DNA of 64,000 bases from Solwaraspora sp. WMMD791 (lineage in GTDB: Bacteria; Actinomycetota; Actinomycetes; Mycobacteriales; Micromonosporaceae): assembly GCF_029581195.1 (NCBI RefSeq), contig NZ_CP120737.1, positions 3,511,001 through 3,575,000 of the forward strand, read 5' to 3'. The notes beneath the pieces were generated by a model, which did no database searches, was not told where the DNA came from, and saw only the letters and a list, made by a program, of their open reading frames with translations. The position numbers and the translations under genes are program-made. Position 1 is the stretch's first letter; every line of letters begins with the position of its first letter. Positions 49,506-62,549 of this stretch are shown in pieces.

Positions 49506-50381
49506 TCAGACCCGCAGGTAGAACCGCAGCGTCACCCAGGCGGTCACCGCGCTGACCAGGCTGCCGACGCCGGCCATCAGCGGGAACATCAGCAGGACAC
49601 TGCTCCACTCGATCGGGGTCAGCAGCTCGGTGAGGTCGCGTAGCGAGCCGTCGAGCAGGAACATCTTGCCGAGCACCAGGGCACCGAAGCCGAGGATCGC
49701 GCCGAACAGGCCGGCGACGACCGCTTCCAGGACGAACGGTGCCTGGATGAACCAGTTGGAGGCGCCGACCAGCTTCATGACGGCGACCTCTCGCCGCTTG
49801 CTGTACGCGGCGACCTGGATGGTGTTACCGACCAGCATCAACGCCGCGACCGCCATGATCGAGGCGGCGATCAGCGCCATGCTCTGCACCGAACTGAGGA
49901 TGTTGAAGATCTTGTCGAGCAGTCTTCGCTGGTCGACGATCTCGTCGATGCCCTCGGTGCCGTTGTACTTGTCGAAGATCGCCTGGTACTCCTCCGGGTC
50001 GACCAGCTTGATCCGGAACGACTCCGGCAACTGTTCCGGCTTGACCGCGTTGACCAGGTCCTGGGCGTCCGCGTAGAGGGTGCGGAAGCGCTCGTACGCC
50101 TCCTCCCGGGACTCGTAGGTCACCGTGGCGATCAGCGGGTCGGCGTCCAGCGAGCTCTGCAGGCTGGTGCGCTGCTCCTCGGAGACGTCGGAGACGAGGA
50201 AGATCGAGACCTCGATCTGGTCGTAGTAGAAGTCCTTCATCGAGTTGACCTGCAGGTACATCAAGCCACTCGCGCCCAGCATGGTGAGCGACACCGCCAT
50301 GGTGATGATCATGGCGACGGTCATGGTCACGTTGCGCCACAGCCCGACCATCACCTCGGACAGGACGTATTTCGCGCGCAT
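49506..50381 (-). CDS. ftsX: Cell division protein FtsX
   Basis: This 291-residue membrane component of the FtsEX complex regulates cell-wall hydrolases at the septum. Four membrane helices: after NVTMTVAMIITMAVSLTMLG near the N-terminus, then MALIAASIMAVAALMLVG, FVLEAVVAGLFGAILGFGAL and LLMFPLMAGVGSLVSAVTAW. The extracellular loop (QIEVSIFLVSDVSEEQRTSL) lies between helices one and two. ATG 50381 has GAGGAAC upstream. FtsE is 110 bp upstream. Confidence 0.96.
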   Translation of the reverse strand: MRAKYVLSEVMVGLWRNVTMTVAMIITMAVSLTMLGASGLMYLQVNSMKDFYYDQIEVSIFLVSDVSEEQRTSLQSSLDADPLIATVTYESREEAYERFRTLYADAQDLVNAVKPEQLPESFRIKLVDPEEYQAIFDKYNGTEGIDEIVDQRRLLDKIFNILSSVQSMALIAASIMAVAALMLVGNTIQVAAYSKRREVAVMKLVGASNWFIQAPFVLEAVVAGLFGAILGFGALVLGKMFLLDGSLRDLTELLTPIEWSSVLLMFPLMAGVGSLVSAVTAWVTLRFYLRV

Positions 50382-50491
50382 CGGGTTCCTCTTCCGGATC
50401 TGACGCAGAATGGTCGTTCTTGGTCACCACATGCTGGTCTGCTCGGGTCACCGCGTGTCGGCCGCCGGCGACTACCGACGGCGTGGTGCCG

Positions 50492-51172
50492 TCACCCGTA
50501 GACGCCGCGCGCCTGGTCGCGGACGATCCGGCCGGCCTCGATCTCGATCACGCGGCGGCGCATCTGGTTCACGATGTTGGAGTCGTGGGTCACCATCACG
50601 ACCGTCGTACCGGTCCGGTTGATCCGGTCCAGCAGGCGCATGATCTCGATCGACGTGTCCGGGTCCAGGTTTCCCGTCGGCTCGTCGGCGAGCAGGATCA
50701 GCGGGCGGTTCACGAACGCCCGCGCCACCGCGACCCGCTGCTGCTCGCCGCCGGAGAGCTCGTGCGGGTAGCGGTGTTCCTTGCCGCCGAGGCCGACCAG
50801 TTCCAGCACCTCGGGAACGACCCGGCGGGCCACCGCCTTGGTCTTGCCGATCACCTCGAGGGCGAAGGCGACGTTCTCGTACGCGGTGCGGTTGGGCAGC
50901 AGCCGGAAGTCCTGGAAGACACAGCCGATCGAGCGCCGGAAGTGCGGGATCTTCCAGGAGCGCATGGTCGTGACGTCCTTGCTGTTCACGACGACCTTGC
51001 CCTGGTTGGGGGTCACCTCGTGCAGCAGCAGCTTGATGATCGTGGACTTGCCGGAGCCGGAGGGACCGATGAAGAAGACGAACTCGCCCTTCTCGATCGA
51101 GACCGACACGTTGTCCAGCGAGGGCCGGGACGCCTTCGGGTACGTCTTCGTCACTTGCTCGAGCGCAATCAC
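50492..51172 (-). CDS. ftsE: Cell division ATP-binding protein FtsE
   Basis: This 226-residue ABC ATPase has Walker [10 protein letters not shown], signature [15 protein letters not shown], Walker [14 protein letters not shown] and H-loop VTHD. It starts at GTG 51172 ([20 protein letters not shown]). With FtsX it forms a complex that converts ATP hydrolysis into a signal across the membrane. The gap to ftsX contains no gene and both read in the same direction. Confidence 0.97.
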   Translation of the reverse strand: MIALEQVTKTYPKASRPSLDNVSVSIEKGEFVFFIGPSGSGKSTIIKLLLHEVTPNQGKVVVNSKDVTTMRSWKIPHFRRSIGCVFQDFRLLPNRTAYENVAFALEVIGKTKAVARRVVPEVLELVGLGGKEHRYPHELSGGEQQRVAVARAFVNRPLILLADEPTGNLDPDTSIEIMRLLDRINRTGTTVVMVTHDSNIVNQMRRRVIEIEAGRIVRDQARGVYG

Positions 51173-51384
51173 GGGTGGTGAGTCTACGCGGTGTAACCGC
51201 TACGCCAAGTCCAGCCTGAGGGCTGGTGTCTTGTATGTCGGCTATGCGCGAGGTTTCGTGCCAGCCGTTCCCCACGAATGCCGAGAAATCAACCGTCCGG
51301 ACCGGACCGACACCACCCGAAATGATGGCGTCAGTCACAGCGAGTACCGACCCGAAAATACGAAGAGTAGTCGGCCTGCAGCGA

Positions 51385-52506
51385 TCAGTGCTGGCCCTCG
51401 GCCATCTCCTGCTGCTTGCGCCACCGGATACCCGCCTCGATGAAGGCGTCCAGGTCGCCGTCGAAGACCGCCGTCGGGTTACCGGTCTCCTGCTCGGTCC
51501 GCAGGTCCTTGACCATCTGGTACGGGTGCAGCACGTACGAGCGCATCTGGTCGCCCCAGGAGCCGGCGGCGTCGGTCTTGAGCCCGGCCATCTTCGCCTG
51601 CTCCTCCTGCCGCTTGCGCTCCAGCAGCCGGGCCTGCAGCACGCGCAGCGCGGCCGCCTTGTTCTGCAGCTGGGACTTCTCGTTCTGGCAGGTGACCACG
51701 ATGCCGGTCGGGATGTGGGTGAGCCGCACGGCCGAGTCGGTGGTGTTCACGCTCTGCCCGCCCGGCCCTGACGACCGGTAGACGTCGACCCGGATCTCGT
51801 TCTCCGGGATGTCGATGTGATCGGTCTGCTCCACCACCGGCAGCACCTCGACGCCGGCGAAGCTGGTCTGCCGCCGGCCCTGGTTGTCGAAGGGACTGAT
51901 CCGCACCAGACGATGCGTACCGGACTCGACACTGAGAGTGCCGAACGCGTACGGGGCCTTCACTGTGAAGGTGGCCGACTTGAGACCGGCCTCCTCCGCG
52001 TACGACGTCTCGTAGACCTCGGTGGGGTAACCGTGCCGCTCCGCCCACCGCAGGTACATCCGCAGCAGCATCTCGGCGAAGTCGGCGGCGTCCACGCCGC
52101 CGGCCCCCGCCCGGATCGCCACCAGCGCCTCCCGGGAGTCGTACTCCCCGGAGAGCAGCGTACGGACCTCCAGCTCCTCGATCGACTTGTGCAGCCCGGC
52201 CAGCTCGGTGCCGACTTCGGCGACCGTGCCGGCGTCCTCCTCCGCCTGCGCCATCTCCAGCAGCAAGGCCGCGTCGTCCAGCCGGGCACGCAACGACTCC
52301 AGCTTGGCGATCTCCGCGTTGGCGTACGACAGCCGGGAGGTGACCTCCTGGGCCCGCGTCTGGTCGTTCCAGAGATCGGGGGCGGAGGCGGCCTCCTCCA
52401 GCTCCGCCTGGTCGCGGCGCAGTCGATCGATGTCGATGACCGCCTCGATCCGGCGAAGCGTGGCGTCAAGATCTTTAAGCTGGTCGGAATAGTCGGCACT
52501 GGTCAC
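51385..52506 (-). CDS. prfB: Peptide chain release factor 2
   Basis: This 373-residue factor recognises UGA/UAA. The SPF tripeptide is in [12 protein letters not shown] and the GGQ peptidyl-hydrolysis motif in [23 protein letters not shown] 52506 ([10 protein letters not shown]) was preferred over TTG 52515 because it matches the usual actinobacterial N-terminus. The frame is continuous: the programmed +1 frameshift used by many bacteria is absent, as in other actinobacteria. It heads the prfB-ftsE-ftsX-smpB-ssrA run. Confidence 0.96.
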   Translation of the reverse strand: MTSADYSDQLKDLDATLRRIEAVIDIDRLRRDQAELEEAASAPDLWNDQTRAQEVTSRLSYANAEIAKLESLRARLDDAALLLEMAQAEEDAGTVAEVGTELAGLHKSIEELEVRTLLSGEYDSREALVAIRAGAGGVDAADFAEMLLRMYLRWAERHGYPTEVYETSYAEEAGLKSATFTVKAPYAFGTLSVESGTHRLVRISPFDNQGRRQTSFAGVEVLPVVEQTDHIDIPENEIRVDVYRSSGPGGQSVNTTDSAVRLTHIPTGIVVTCQNEKSQLQNKAAALRVLQARLLERKRQEEQAKMAGLKTDAAGSWGDQMRSYVLHPYQMVKDLRTEQETGNPTAVFDGDLDAFIEAGIRWRKQQEMAEGQH

Positions 52507-52551
52507 GACCGACAAGAATACGTCGTGACCGCCGCCGACCGGCGCCGGCGG

Positions 52552-53067
52552 TCAGCTCACCGGCGCGGACTTGAGCCAGGAGAGCACCGCCTTGTGGTAC
52601 GCGACGGCGAACTCGAGGGCGGCGGCACCGAAGGTGTCACCGTTCTTCTTCGCCTCGCGCGCCTGCTCGCGGGCTGCCGCCAGCGCCTCGGTGTGATGCT
52701 CGCTCGCGTCCGCGTAGACCGTCTTCAGCTGCTCCGCCGTGTGGTGGTTGCCGAACGCCACCCGCAGGGCGATCGGGTTGCGCACCGAGTCACGGCCGGG
52801 CGCGTCGGCCAGCCACTTGAGGAACGCCCGCTTGCCGGCCGCAGTGATCGCGTACGGCTGGCTGGACCGTGGCCCCGGCTTACCGAGCCGGACCAGACCC
52901 TGCTCGGCCAGCACCGGCAACTCCCGGTAGACCTGGCTGCGAGTCATGGACCAGTACGCGCCGAGCTGACGCTCGGCGGTGGCCATCAGTTGCCCACCTG
53001 TCATGGGTCCTTCATGGAGCAGGCCGAGAAGGGCTGCTGCCGTTGGATTGATACGAACTTCCGCCAT
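52552..53067 (-). CDS. PadR-family transcriptional regulator
   Basis: This 171-residue protein has an N-terminal winged helix (AALLGLLHEGPMTGGQLMAT, SMTRSQVYRELPVLAEQGLV) and the C-terminal helical dimerisation domain of PadR proteins (EHHTEALAAAREQAREAKKN). PadR repressors usually control an efflux pump or stress gene, but none is beside it here. A lower-GC 220-bp spacer lies upstream. Confidence 0.92.
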   Translation of the reverse strand: MAEVRINPTAAALLGLLHEGPMTGGQLMATAERQLGAYWSMTRSQVYRELPVLAEQGLVRLGKPGPRSSQPYAITAAGKRAFLKWLADAPGRDSVRNPIALRVAFGNHHTAEQLKTVYADASEHHTEALAAAREQAREAKKNGDTFGAAALEFAVAYHKAVLSWLKSAPVS

Positions 53068-53287
53068 GCCCTCTACGCTGCCACTTTGTCGCCTCTACGT
53101 CCAGGATTTGCCGCGATCCGCGACCAATCGTGTTCTATTGTGCACTGTCTGTGGACGACGGTCCGGTAAGGAAGATCAATATTTACCATCTGGCGCTAAA
53201 GCCGACAAAAAGGAGCATACCTACCGCAAAATCCGGCCAGCCCGAGCGTATTATAGAAATTTGATGCATGAAGTCTAGTTCTTCTGA

Positions 53288-54664
53288 CTAGTTCGGAGTG
53301 TCCGATCCGACCGTTCCGGCCAACGGCCACTGTGGGACCGGATCTCCGATCCCGACACCCGGCTGACCAGGTCGTTCACCCAGAAAGGTCGGCCAGGCCC
53401 CCGGTTCGGCCGGTGGCGTCGGCCCGACCGGCACACCTGACCCGCCCGACCCGGCCGAACCTACCTGGCCACTCGCACCGTCCTGGCCGTCCGGTCCGGT
53501 CGACCTGCTCGGCTGGCCCGGCGGCGACCCCGCCGGTGCGGTGGCGACCGGCACTCCGATGCCGCTCGTCCGACCCGTCGGCCGGACGTCCTGTCCAGCC
53601 ACCAGCGTGAGGCCGATCACCGTGGACAGCAGCAGCGCCCCGCTGCCGGCCGCCGCGCCGAGCCGCAGCAGCCCCCGCTGCCGACCCGGCCGCGCCACCG
53701 GCACCCACACCCCCACCGGCCCGGTCACCCCCACCGAGGCGGTCACACCGGACGGACCACGGCTACCGGCCGAACCGGACGCCGACGCCGTCCGCGGCCA
53801 CCAGGTCACCGCGTCCGCCGGCAGCACCGGCAACGCCGGACGACCGTCGAGAGCCGGCTCCAACCCGCGCAACCGGGCAGCCAGTGACGCGGCGTCGGGC
53901 CGGCGGGCCGGCTGCGGATCCAGGCACTGCTCCAGCACCGGCCACGCCACCGGCGGCAGTCCCGGTGGCGGCACCGGCACACAGCGGCCGTGCCGTGCCA
54001 ACACCTCGTCGGCCGACCCGCCACGGTAGGGGGTGCGTCCACACAGCAGCTCGAACAGGACGATCCCGAGGGCGTACACGTCCGACGCCGTCCCCGGCGC
54101 CCCGCCAGCGGCGATCTCCGGTGCCGCGTACTCCGGGGTCGCCAAGGTCGACCGCCCGACCACCGGGACCGACGTCGCCCGCGCCGCGCCGAAGTCGATC
54201 AGCCGGACTGGGCCGCCGTCCGCCGGCACCAGCAGGTTCGCCGGTTTGACGTCACCGTGCACGATGCCCCGCTGGTGCAGGTAGGCCAGCGCGGTGGCGA
54301 CCTGCGCGGCGACGTCGACCGCTGCCGCCGGCGGCAGCGGCCCGCCCCGACGCAGTCGGGTCCGCAGGTCGTCGCCGTCGATCAGGTCGAGCACCAACGC
54401 CGGCTGGTCGGCGACCGTCGTACGGGCACGCAGCCGGATGACGTTCGGATGGTCCAGCCGCGACAGCAGCGTCGCCTCGGTGCGGAAGCCCTCGACCAGG
54501 TCGGCCTGCCCGGCCGACTCCGGCCGCAACAGCTTCACCGCCACCGGTACGTCCTCGCGCAGGTCGTGCGCGCGGTGGACCGCACCGATCGCGCCCCTGG
54601 CGATCTGGGCGCCGAGCCGGTACCGCTGCGCCGGCGGCTGCCCACCCGTCTGCTCACCATCCAC
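53288..54664 (-). CDS. Membrane-anchored Ser/Thr protein kinase, 458 aa
   Basis: The kinase domain covers about residues 15-265: glycine loop [13 protein letters not shown], catalytic Lys in [22 protein letters not shown] (HGD replaces HRD) with VRLIDFGAA, and [10 protein letters not shown] in the activation segment. A linker leads to a membrane helix near residue 345-370 ([17 protein letters not shown]) and a Pro/Gly-rich extracellular tail with no PASTA repeats. Hanks-type kinases of this layout are common in actinobacteria. The membrane protein at 54739 lies upstream in the same direction. Confidence 0.92.
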   Translation of the reverse strand: MDGEQTGGQPPAQRYRLGAQIARGAIGAVHRAHDLREDVPVAVKLLRPESAGQADLVEGFRTEATLLSRLDHPNVIRLRARTTVADQPALVLDLIDGDDLRTRLRRGGPLPPAAAVDVAAQVATALAYLHQRGIVHGDVKPANLLVPADGGPVRLIDFGAARATSVPVVGRSTLATPEYAAPEIAAGGAPGTASDVYALGIVLFELLCGRTPYRGGSADEVLARHGRCVPVPPPGLPPVAWPVLEQCLDPQPARRPDAASLAARLRGLEPALDGRPALPVLPADAVTWWPRTASASGSAGSRGPSGVTASVGVTGPVGVWVPVARPGRQRGLLRLGAAAGSGALLLSTVIGLTLVAGQDVRPTGRTSGIGVPVATAPAGSPPGQPSRSTGPDGQDGASGQVGSAGSGGSGVPVGPTPPAEPGAWPTFLGERPGQPGVGIGDPVPQWPLAGTVGSDTPN

Positions 54665-54738
54665 GCCGCTGACGGTAGGGCGGCACCAGCCGCCGCGCCG
54701 TCACCGAACCGACGCTTGGCACGAACCGGGGATCGGGA

Positions 54739-55812
54739 TCAACCAGCCCGGACCGAGTCGGCCGGATCGGCCGGATCGTCGGGAACGGCCGGATCGTCGG
54801 GAACGGCCGGATCGTCGGGAACGGCCGGGCCAGCCGGGCCGGCCGGGTCGTCGGGGTCCGGGCGGCCCGGCAGGGTCCGCCCCAGACAGATCAGCGCGGT
54901 GAACGCCCCCGCGAAGAGCACCACCAACGCGGAGTTGATCCGGCCGGCGTCGGCCATGCTCTGGAACGCCTCGTCGGTCTCGCTGAACGACCGGGCCAGG
55001 CCGAGCAACTCGGCGCCACCGACCCGGGTGATCAGCTCGGCCACCAGCAGCAGCGCGCCCGGCGCGGCCCCGGCGACCAGGTACGCCGGCCACGGCAGCC
55101 TCGTCGTCGCCCGCCGCGACGCCCCGGCCAGCCAGCCGAAGGCCACCACCCCGGCGATCGCCCCGGCCAGCAACGCGCTGACCCACACGATCCGCGACTG
55201 CGCCGCCAACACCGACGCCGCTGTCTGCCCGGCGCCGAACAGCTCCAACAGTGGGCCCTTGGCCAGCTCACGCACGGTGACGGCGACCGCGACGGCCAGT
55301 CCGGCGGCGGCACCGGCCGCAGTCAGCAGCCCCGCCGACCGGTGCAGGCCGGTCAACGTACCGCCGACGAGGGCACCGGCGAACAACGCCCAGCCGAGGA
55401 TGGTGACGGCAGAACCGCCCCGCCCGTCGCCGAACACCACCGCCGCCGCCGCGACGGCTCCGGTGAGCGCACCGGCGACGACCGCCACCAGCAACCGGGG
55501 CAGCACCGTCGCGTCGAGCCGACGCGCCGTGACACGGCGTACCGCCTGGCCCACGCCGGCCCCCGCGAGCAGCGCCGCGAAGATCACCGCCGGCAGGCCG
55601 TACGCGGTCTCGGTGACCGCCAGCACGCCGTCCGTGGAGGCCGCCAGGGTGGCGAGCACGGACCAGATCAGCAGCGCCAGCCAGGCGAGGGTCAGCCCGG
55701 CCAGGGTGACCGCCGCCACCACCGAGTTCGCCGGGCGGGGCGCGGGCTCGGCGTCGGCCGGAACTGGATCGGCTGCGGCGGCCGGCACGGACTGGCTGGT
55801 CAACGCGGTCAC
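54739..55812 (-). CDS. Multi-pass membrane protein, 357 aa
   Basis: It has about nine hydrophobic segments (for example VVAAVTLAGLTLAWLALLIW, LVAVVAGALTGAVAAAAVVF, IVWVSALLAGAIAGVVAFGW) and a low-complexity C-terminus with VPDDPA repeated three times, encoded by 18-bp units at 54775-54828. The family is an actinobacterial membrane protein of unknown function. It is cotranscribed with the kinase (74-bp gap) and may be a partner or substrate. GTG 55812 directly follows a GGGG run. Confidence 0.85.
   Translation of the reverse strand: MTALTSQSVPAAAADPVPADAEPAPRPANSVVAAVTLAGLTLAWLALLIWSVLATLAASTDGVLAVTETAYGLPAVIFAALLAGAGVGQAVRRVTARRLDATVLPRLLVAVVAGALTGAVAAAAVVFGDGRGGSAVTILGWALFAGALVGGTLTGLHRSAGLLTAAGAAAGLAVAVAVTVRELAKGPLLELFGAGQTAASVLAAQSRIVWVSALLAGAIAGVVAFGWLAGASRRATTRLPWPAYLVAGAAPGALLLVAELITRVGGAELLGLARSFSETDEAFQSMADAGRINSALVVLFAGAFTALICLGRTLPGRPDPDDPAGPAGPAVPDDPAVPDDPAVPDDPADPADSVRAG
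54775..54828. repeat. 18-bp tandem repeat, three copies
   Basis: The unit ATCGTCGGGAACGGCCGG starts at 54775, 54793 and 54811 without mismatches and encodes the VPDDPA repeats at the C-terminus of the membrane protein at 54739. Confidence 0.85.
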
Positions 55813-55987
55813 CCCCTGCTGGTGGTCATGGCGCTAGCGCCGGTTCGGACCAGGGTACGCGGACCAGCGTCCCGCCCCGACGCCCCGTGCGACGATGAGA
55901 CGACGGATCCGTCGCCGTGGCCGCCCCACCGGGTACCCCGACGGATCCGGTTCCGCCGACGTTGTCGAGATCACGCCAGGAGCTGTG

Positions 55988-57616
55988 ATGGACGCCGTAA
56001 CCACCACCCCCGCCCCCCGCAACGAGCCGATCCGCGACTACGCGCCGGGCAGCCCCGACCAGGTCGGCCTCAGCCGCCGGCTGGCCGAACTGTCCGACGC
56101 CCGCATCGACCTGCCGATGACCATCGGCGGCCGGCAGCGGATGGCGGCCGGAGCACCGATCGACGTGGTGATGCCGCACCGGCACCGGCACGTACTCGGG
56201 GTCACCGGCAACGCCGAGCCGGCCGACGCCGAGGCGGCGGTGGCGGCGGCCAGGCAGGCCGCCCCGGGCTGGCGGGCCCTGCCGTACGCCGACCGGGCCG
56301 CGGTCTTCCTGCGCGCCGCCGACCTGCTCGCCGGCCCCTGGCGGGACACCCTGAACGCGGCCACGATGCTCGGCCAGTCCAAGACCGCCTACCAGGCGGA
56401 GATCGACTCGGCCTGCGAGCTGATCGACTTCCTCCGGTTCAACGTTCACTTCGGCCACCAGGTGCTGGCCGAGCAGCCGCAGTCGGCCCCCGGGGTCTGG
56501 AACCGGTTCGACCACCGGCCGCTGGAAGGCTTCGTCTACGCGATCACCCCGTTCAACTTCACCGCGATCGCCGGCAACCTGCCGTCGGCGCCGGCGCTGA
56601 TGGGCAACACGGTGGTCTGGAAGCCGTCGCCGACCCAGCAGCTCGCGGCGCACTTCACGATGCGGCTGTTCGAGGCCGCCGGGCTGCCGCCCGGCGTGAT
56701 CAACATGGTGACCGGGGACGGACTGGCCGTCTCCGAGGTGGCGTTGGCCGACCGGGACCTCGCCGGCATCCACTTCACCGGCTCGACCCGGGTCTTCCAG
56801 CAGCTGTGGCGCGCCGTCGGGGAAAACATCGGCCGGTACCGGTCGTACCCGAGGCTGGTCGGGGAGACCGGCGGCAAGGACTTCGTCGTGGCGCACCCGA
56901 GCGCCGACCCGGACGCGCTGCACACCGCCCTGGTCCGGGGCGCCTACGAGTACCAGGGGCAGAAGTGCTCGGCGGCGTCCCGCGCGTACCTGCCGAAGTC
57001 GCTCTGGACGGCCGGCCTACGCGACCGGCTGGTCGCCACCGTCGAGTCGCTGACCTACGGCGACGTGGCCGACTTCCGCAACTTCGGCGGGGCGGTCATC
57101 GACGCGCGGGCCTTCGCCCGGCACGCCGCAGTGCTGGACAAGGTCCGCAACGATCCGTCCTGCCAGGTACTGGCCGGCGGCACCGCCGACGACCGCGACG
57201 GTTGGTTCGTCCGGCCCACCCTGTTGACCTGCACCGACCCTGGGCACGAGGTCTTCACCACCGAGTTCTTCGGCCCGATCCTGGCGGTCTCGGTCTTCGA
57301 TGACGACCAGTTCTGGGACGTGGTGGCCCAGGCGGAGTCGGTCGCGGCGTACGCCCTCACCGGGTCGGTGTTCGCGACCGACCGCCGGGTGATCGCCCGG
57401 GCCAGCGAGACGCTGCGGTACGCGGCCGGCAACTTCTACGTCAACGACAAGCCGACCGGCGCGGTGGTCGGGCAGCAGCCGTTCGGCGGTGGCCGGGCCA
57501 GTGGCACCAACGACAAGGCCGGTTCCTGGCACAACCTGCTGCGGTGGACCTCTCCGCGCACCATCAAGGAGACGTTCGTACCGCCGGTCGACCACCGCTA
57601 CCCGCACATGGGCTGA
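55988..57616 (+). CDS. pruA: L-glutamate gamma-semialdehyde dehydrogenase
   Basis: This 542-residue aldehyde dehydrogenase is the second enzyme of proline breakdown, oxidising glutamate semialdehyde/P5C with NAD to glutamate. Motifs: YAITPFNFTAIAGNLPSAPA (the catalytic Asn region), FTGSTRVFQQLW, LVGETGGKDFVVAHP with the general-base Glu, and YEYQGQKCSAASRAYLP with the catalytic Cys. The length and N-terminal extension match monofunctional PruA. ATG 55988 has AGGAG at 55978. No proline dehydrogenase gene is next to it in the window. Confidence 0.96.
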   Translation: MDAVTTTPAPRNEPIRDYAPGSPDQVGLSRRLAELSDARIDLPMTIGGRQRMAAGAPIDVVMPHRHRHVLGVTGNAEPADAEAAVAAARQAAPGWRALPYADRAAVFLRAADLLAGPWRDTLNAATMLGQSKTAYQAEIDSACELIDFLRFNVHFGHQVLAEQPQSAPGVWNRFDHRPLEGFVYAITPFNFTAIAGNLPSAPALMGNTVVWKPSPTQQLAAHFTMRLFEAAGLPPGVINMVTGDGLAVSEVALADRDLAGIHFTGSTRVFQQLWRAVGENIGRYRSYPRLVGETGGKDFVVAHPSADPDALHTALVRGAYEYQGQKCSAASRAYLPKSLWTAGLRDRLVATVESLTYGDVADFRNFGGAVIDARAFARHAAVLDKVRNDPSCQVLAGGTADDRDGWFVRPTLLTCTDPGHEVFTTEFFGPILAVSVFDDDQFWDVVAQAESVAAYALTGSVFATDRRVIARASETLRYAAGNFYVNDKPTGAVVGQQPFGGGRASGTNDKAGSWHNLLRWTSPRTIKETFVPPVDHRYPHMG

Positions 57617-57699
57617 GCCGGGCGGGTCTGCGCGGCCGGCGGCCGGTCGGCACGTGAGCGGTCAGTCGGCCGGCGGTCAGTCGGCCGGCCCGCAGGCGG

Positions 57700-58200
57700 T
57701 CAGGAGAGCAGGTCCAGTTCGGAGACGTCGTACCACTCCAGTTCGTGGTCCTCGGCGCCGTCCACGACGAACTGGGCGTCCGGGTCGCCGGCCGCCGCCT
57801 GGGGCACCGCGTCGGCTGCCGCGGTCACGTCGTCGGTCGCCTCGTCGCCGTCGACGTGCACCGCGGCGACCGAGGCCAGCGCGATCGGACCGACCAGCGC
57901 GACGCTGCTCGACCCGAGTTCCGCCACGGCGCGCTTGACCGCGTCCGCCGGCAGGTCGACGGAGACGACGACCCGCCGGCGGGGCGCGGTCGGGTCGTCG
58001 TGCAGCAGCCGCAGCGACTCCTGGGCGGCCCGGGTGAAGGCGACGTACTCCAGTTCCTCCTCGTCGCCCTCGACGTACCACTCACGCAGGGCCGGAGTGA
58101 CGGTGTGCGCGGCGTCGACGGCAAGCTGGCCGTCGCGGCGCAGCGCGCCGAGCGCCGGCAGGGTGGCCGGGACGTAGACCCGGAGCTGGTTGTCGGGCAC
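57700..58200 (-). CDS. Conserved actinobacterial protein of unknown function (DUF6912-like)
   Basis: From GTG 58200 (RBS GGGGGAGA) the 166-residue protein reads [20 protein letters not shown]. Further stretches include [20 protein letters not shown] and [20 protein letters not shown], with a very acidic C-terminus ([14 protein letters not shown]). This layout is widespread in actinobacteria and named for no known function. It diverges from the small HTH gene at 58307 with about 106 bp between. Confidence 0.85.
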   Translation of the reverse strand: MPDNQLRVYVPATLPALGALRRDGQLAVDAAHTVTPALREWYVEGDEEELEYVAFTRAAQESLRLLHDDPTAPRRRVVVSVDLPADAVKRAVAELGSSSVALVGPIALASVAAVHVDGDEATDDVTAAADAVPQAAAGDPDAQFVVDGAEDHELEWYDVSELDLLS

Positions 58201-58306
58201 GGTCTCCCCCACTGAAGTCGTCGCTGAGCAATGTACGCCGCCCGCCGGCTCCGTCGGGCGGCGATGGCACACTGAACCGACCGACGTAGACGAGCCGGGA
58301 GTCACC

Positions 58307-58534
58307 GTGGAGCCGAGGTTCCTGCAGTTGTCCGACGTCGCCGCCGAACTCAACGTATCCGACTCGCAGGTCTACCACATGGTCCGCAGTGGCGAGTTGC
58401 CCGCGATCAAGATCGGTGGACGCGGACAGTGGCGGGTGGAGCGTGCCCGGCTGGAGGAGTACATCCAGCGCAAGTACGCGGAGACCGCCGAGTGGGTGCA
58501 GGGCAACCCGCTGATCGAGCGCGAGCCCGAGTAG
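58307..58534 (+). CDS. Excisionase-type helix-turn-helix protein, 75 aa
   Basis: GTG 58307 follows CGGGAG at 58296. The protein is essentially one MerR/excisionase-like winged [43 protein letters not shown], and [10 protein letters not shown]. Small single-domain proteins of this kind in actinobacteria act as DNA-binding developmental regulators or recombination factors. No integrase is close. This gene is found next to secA in many relatives, which favours a housekeeping regulatory role. Confidence 0.88.
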   Translation: MEPRFLQLSDVAAELNVSDSQVYHMVRSGELPAIKIGGRGQWRVERARLEEYIQRKYAETAEWVQGNPLIEREPE

Positions 58535-58702
58535 TCGAACGCGATCCCGAGCCGTCGTCACCACTGGGAAGAGACGCGCCCGGGCCGCCGCACGAGTGTC
58601 TGATCACCGTCAATGCAAGGCGTTGACGGAGGGTGTCATGCTGACTTCAAATTGATCTGCCGAAAGCAAACGAAGGCAAACGCAAGATCAACTGGAGGAC
58701 GG
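58535..58702. promoter_or_regulatory. Upstream region of the Rv3235-like gene
   Basis: The 168-bp spacer contains AT-rich A-tract sequence at 58640-58690 (GACTTCAAATTGATC, AAAGCAAACGAAGGCAAAC), unusual in this GC-rich genome, and a strong ribosome binding site TGGAGGAC before ATG 58703. It probably holds the promoter of that gene. Confidence 0.45.
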
Positions 58703-59386
58703 ATGACTGTCCCGACTCGGATCCGGCGTCCACCGATCCGGCTGCGGCCCGCGCCGCCGCTGGATCCACCCTTCATCGACGAGTCTGCGGATTTCGTCGT
58801 TCACCCAGGCGTACAGCTGGCCCTGGACCTGACCGGCTCGCCGGACGCGGCGGCGGTGCGCCTGCCGGCCCAGCCGACGCGGCCACCGGACACGCCGCAA
58901 CCAGCGGGCACGCCGCAACCAGCGGGCACGCCGGAGGCCGGGTTGCCGCCCGGAGCCGGACTGCCGGCCCCGGGCCTCGCCGGGGCGTCACCGGAAGCCC
59001 GGCGGGCCGCGCAGCGGTTCCTGTCGGCGGCCGTCGAGATCATCAACGGCTTCCGACCGGTGCCCCATGCCCGCCGGCTGGCCGCTCCCGCTCAGGCGTC
59101 GGTGATCTGCGCGCAGCTGACCGTCGCGGCCCAGCGGGCCCGCACCCTGGACCGGCCACCGGGTGCCGTCCGCAATCGGGGCCCTCGGCCGACGGCTCCA
59201 CCGGCCGGTCGGAGCGACCGGCGCGGCGAACTGCTCCGGGTCCGCCAGCTGCGGATCTGCGAACCGACGGCGGGCGTGGTGGAGACCGCCGCCGTGCTCG
59301 GCACCACCAGCCGCAGTTGGGCACTGGCGTTCCGGCTCGAACGGCAGGCCGACACCTGGCTGAGCACGGCCGTGTACCTCGTCTGA
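58703..59386 (+). CDS. Rv3235 family protein
   Basis: This 227-residue protein has a Pro-rich N-terminal half with a TPQPAG repeat and a C-terminal conserved domain (EARRAAQRFLSAAVEIINGF, ELLRVRQLRICEPTAGVVET, SWALAFRLERQADTWLSTAV). The domain and its place beside secA match the Rv3235 family of mycobacteria, whose function is unknown. It converges on secA with a 73-bp gap. No signal peptide, so cytoplasmic. Confidence 0.82.
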   Translation: MTVPTRIRRPPIRLRPAPPLDPPFIDESADFVVHPGVQLALDLTGSPDAAAVRLPAQPTRPPDTPQPAGTPQPAGTPEAGLPPGAGLPAPGLAGASPEARRAAQRFLSAAVEIINGFRPVPHARRLAAPAQASVICAQLTVAAQRARTLDRPPGAVRNRGPRPTAPPAGRSDRRGELLRVRQLRICEPTAGVVETAAVLGTTSRSWALAFRLERQADTWLSTAVYLV

Positions 59387-59459
59387 GCCAGGGCGCCGGT
59401 CAGACGCCGCGCCGGGACGCCGGGCCCGTCAGACGCCGCAGCCGCGACACCGGAAGCGG

Positions 59460-62378
<2,919 letters not shown>

Positions 62379-62549
62379 GGATCAACGCTCCCCTAGACGG
62401 TGTGCGTCACTATCGTAGGCGCTCCGATCGGGCTGACGGCAGTCGCAGCCGGCTTCTCTGCACGGAAAGAGCGACAAACCGGACCATGCTGGCCAGGTCG
62501 GCCGGCATAACCGTTATGCCCTGCGCGAAAGCTGGGCCAGGATGGGCCG

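Noticed and set aside
51385-52506. Programmed +1 frameshift in prfB
   Set aside because: The reading frame is continuous and the in-frame UGA site is absent.
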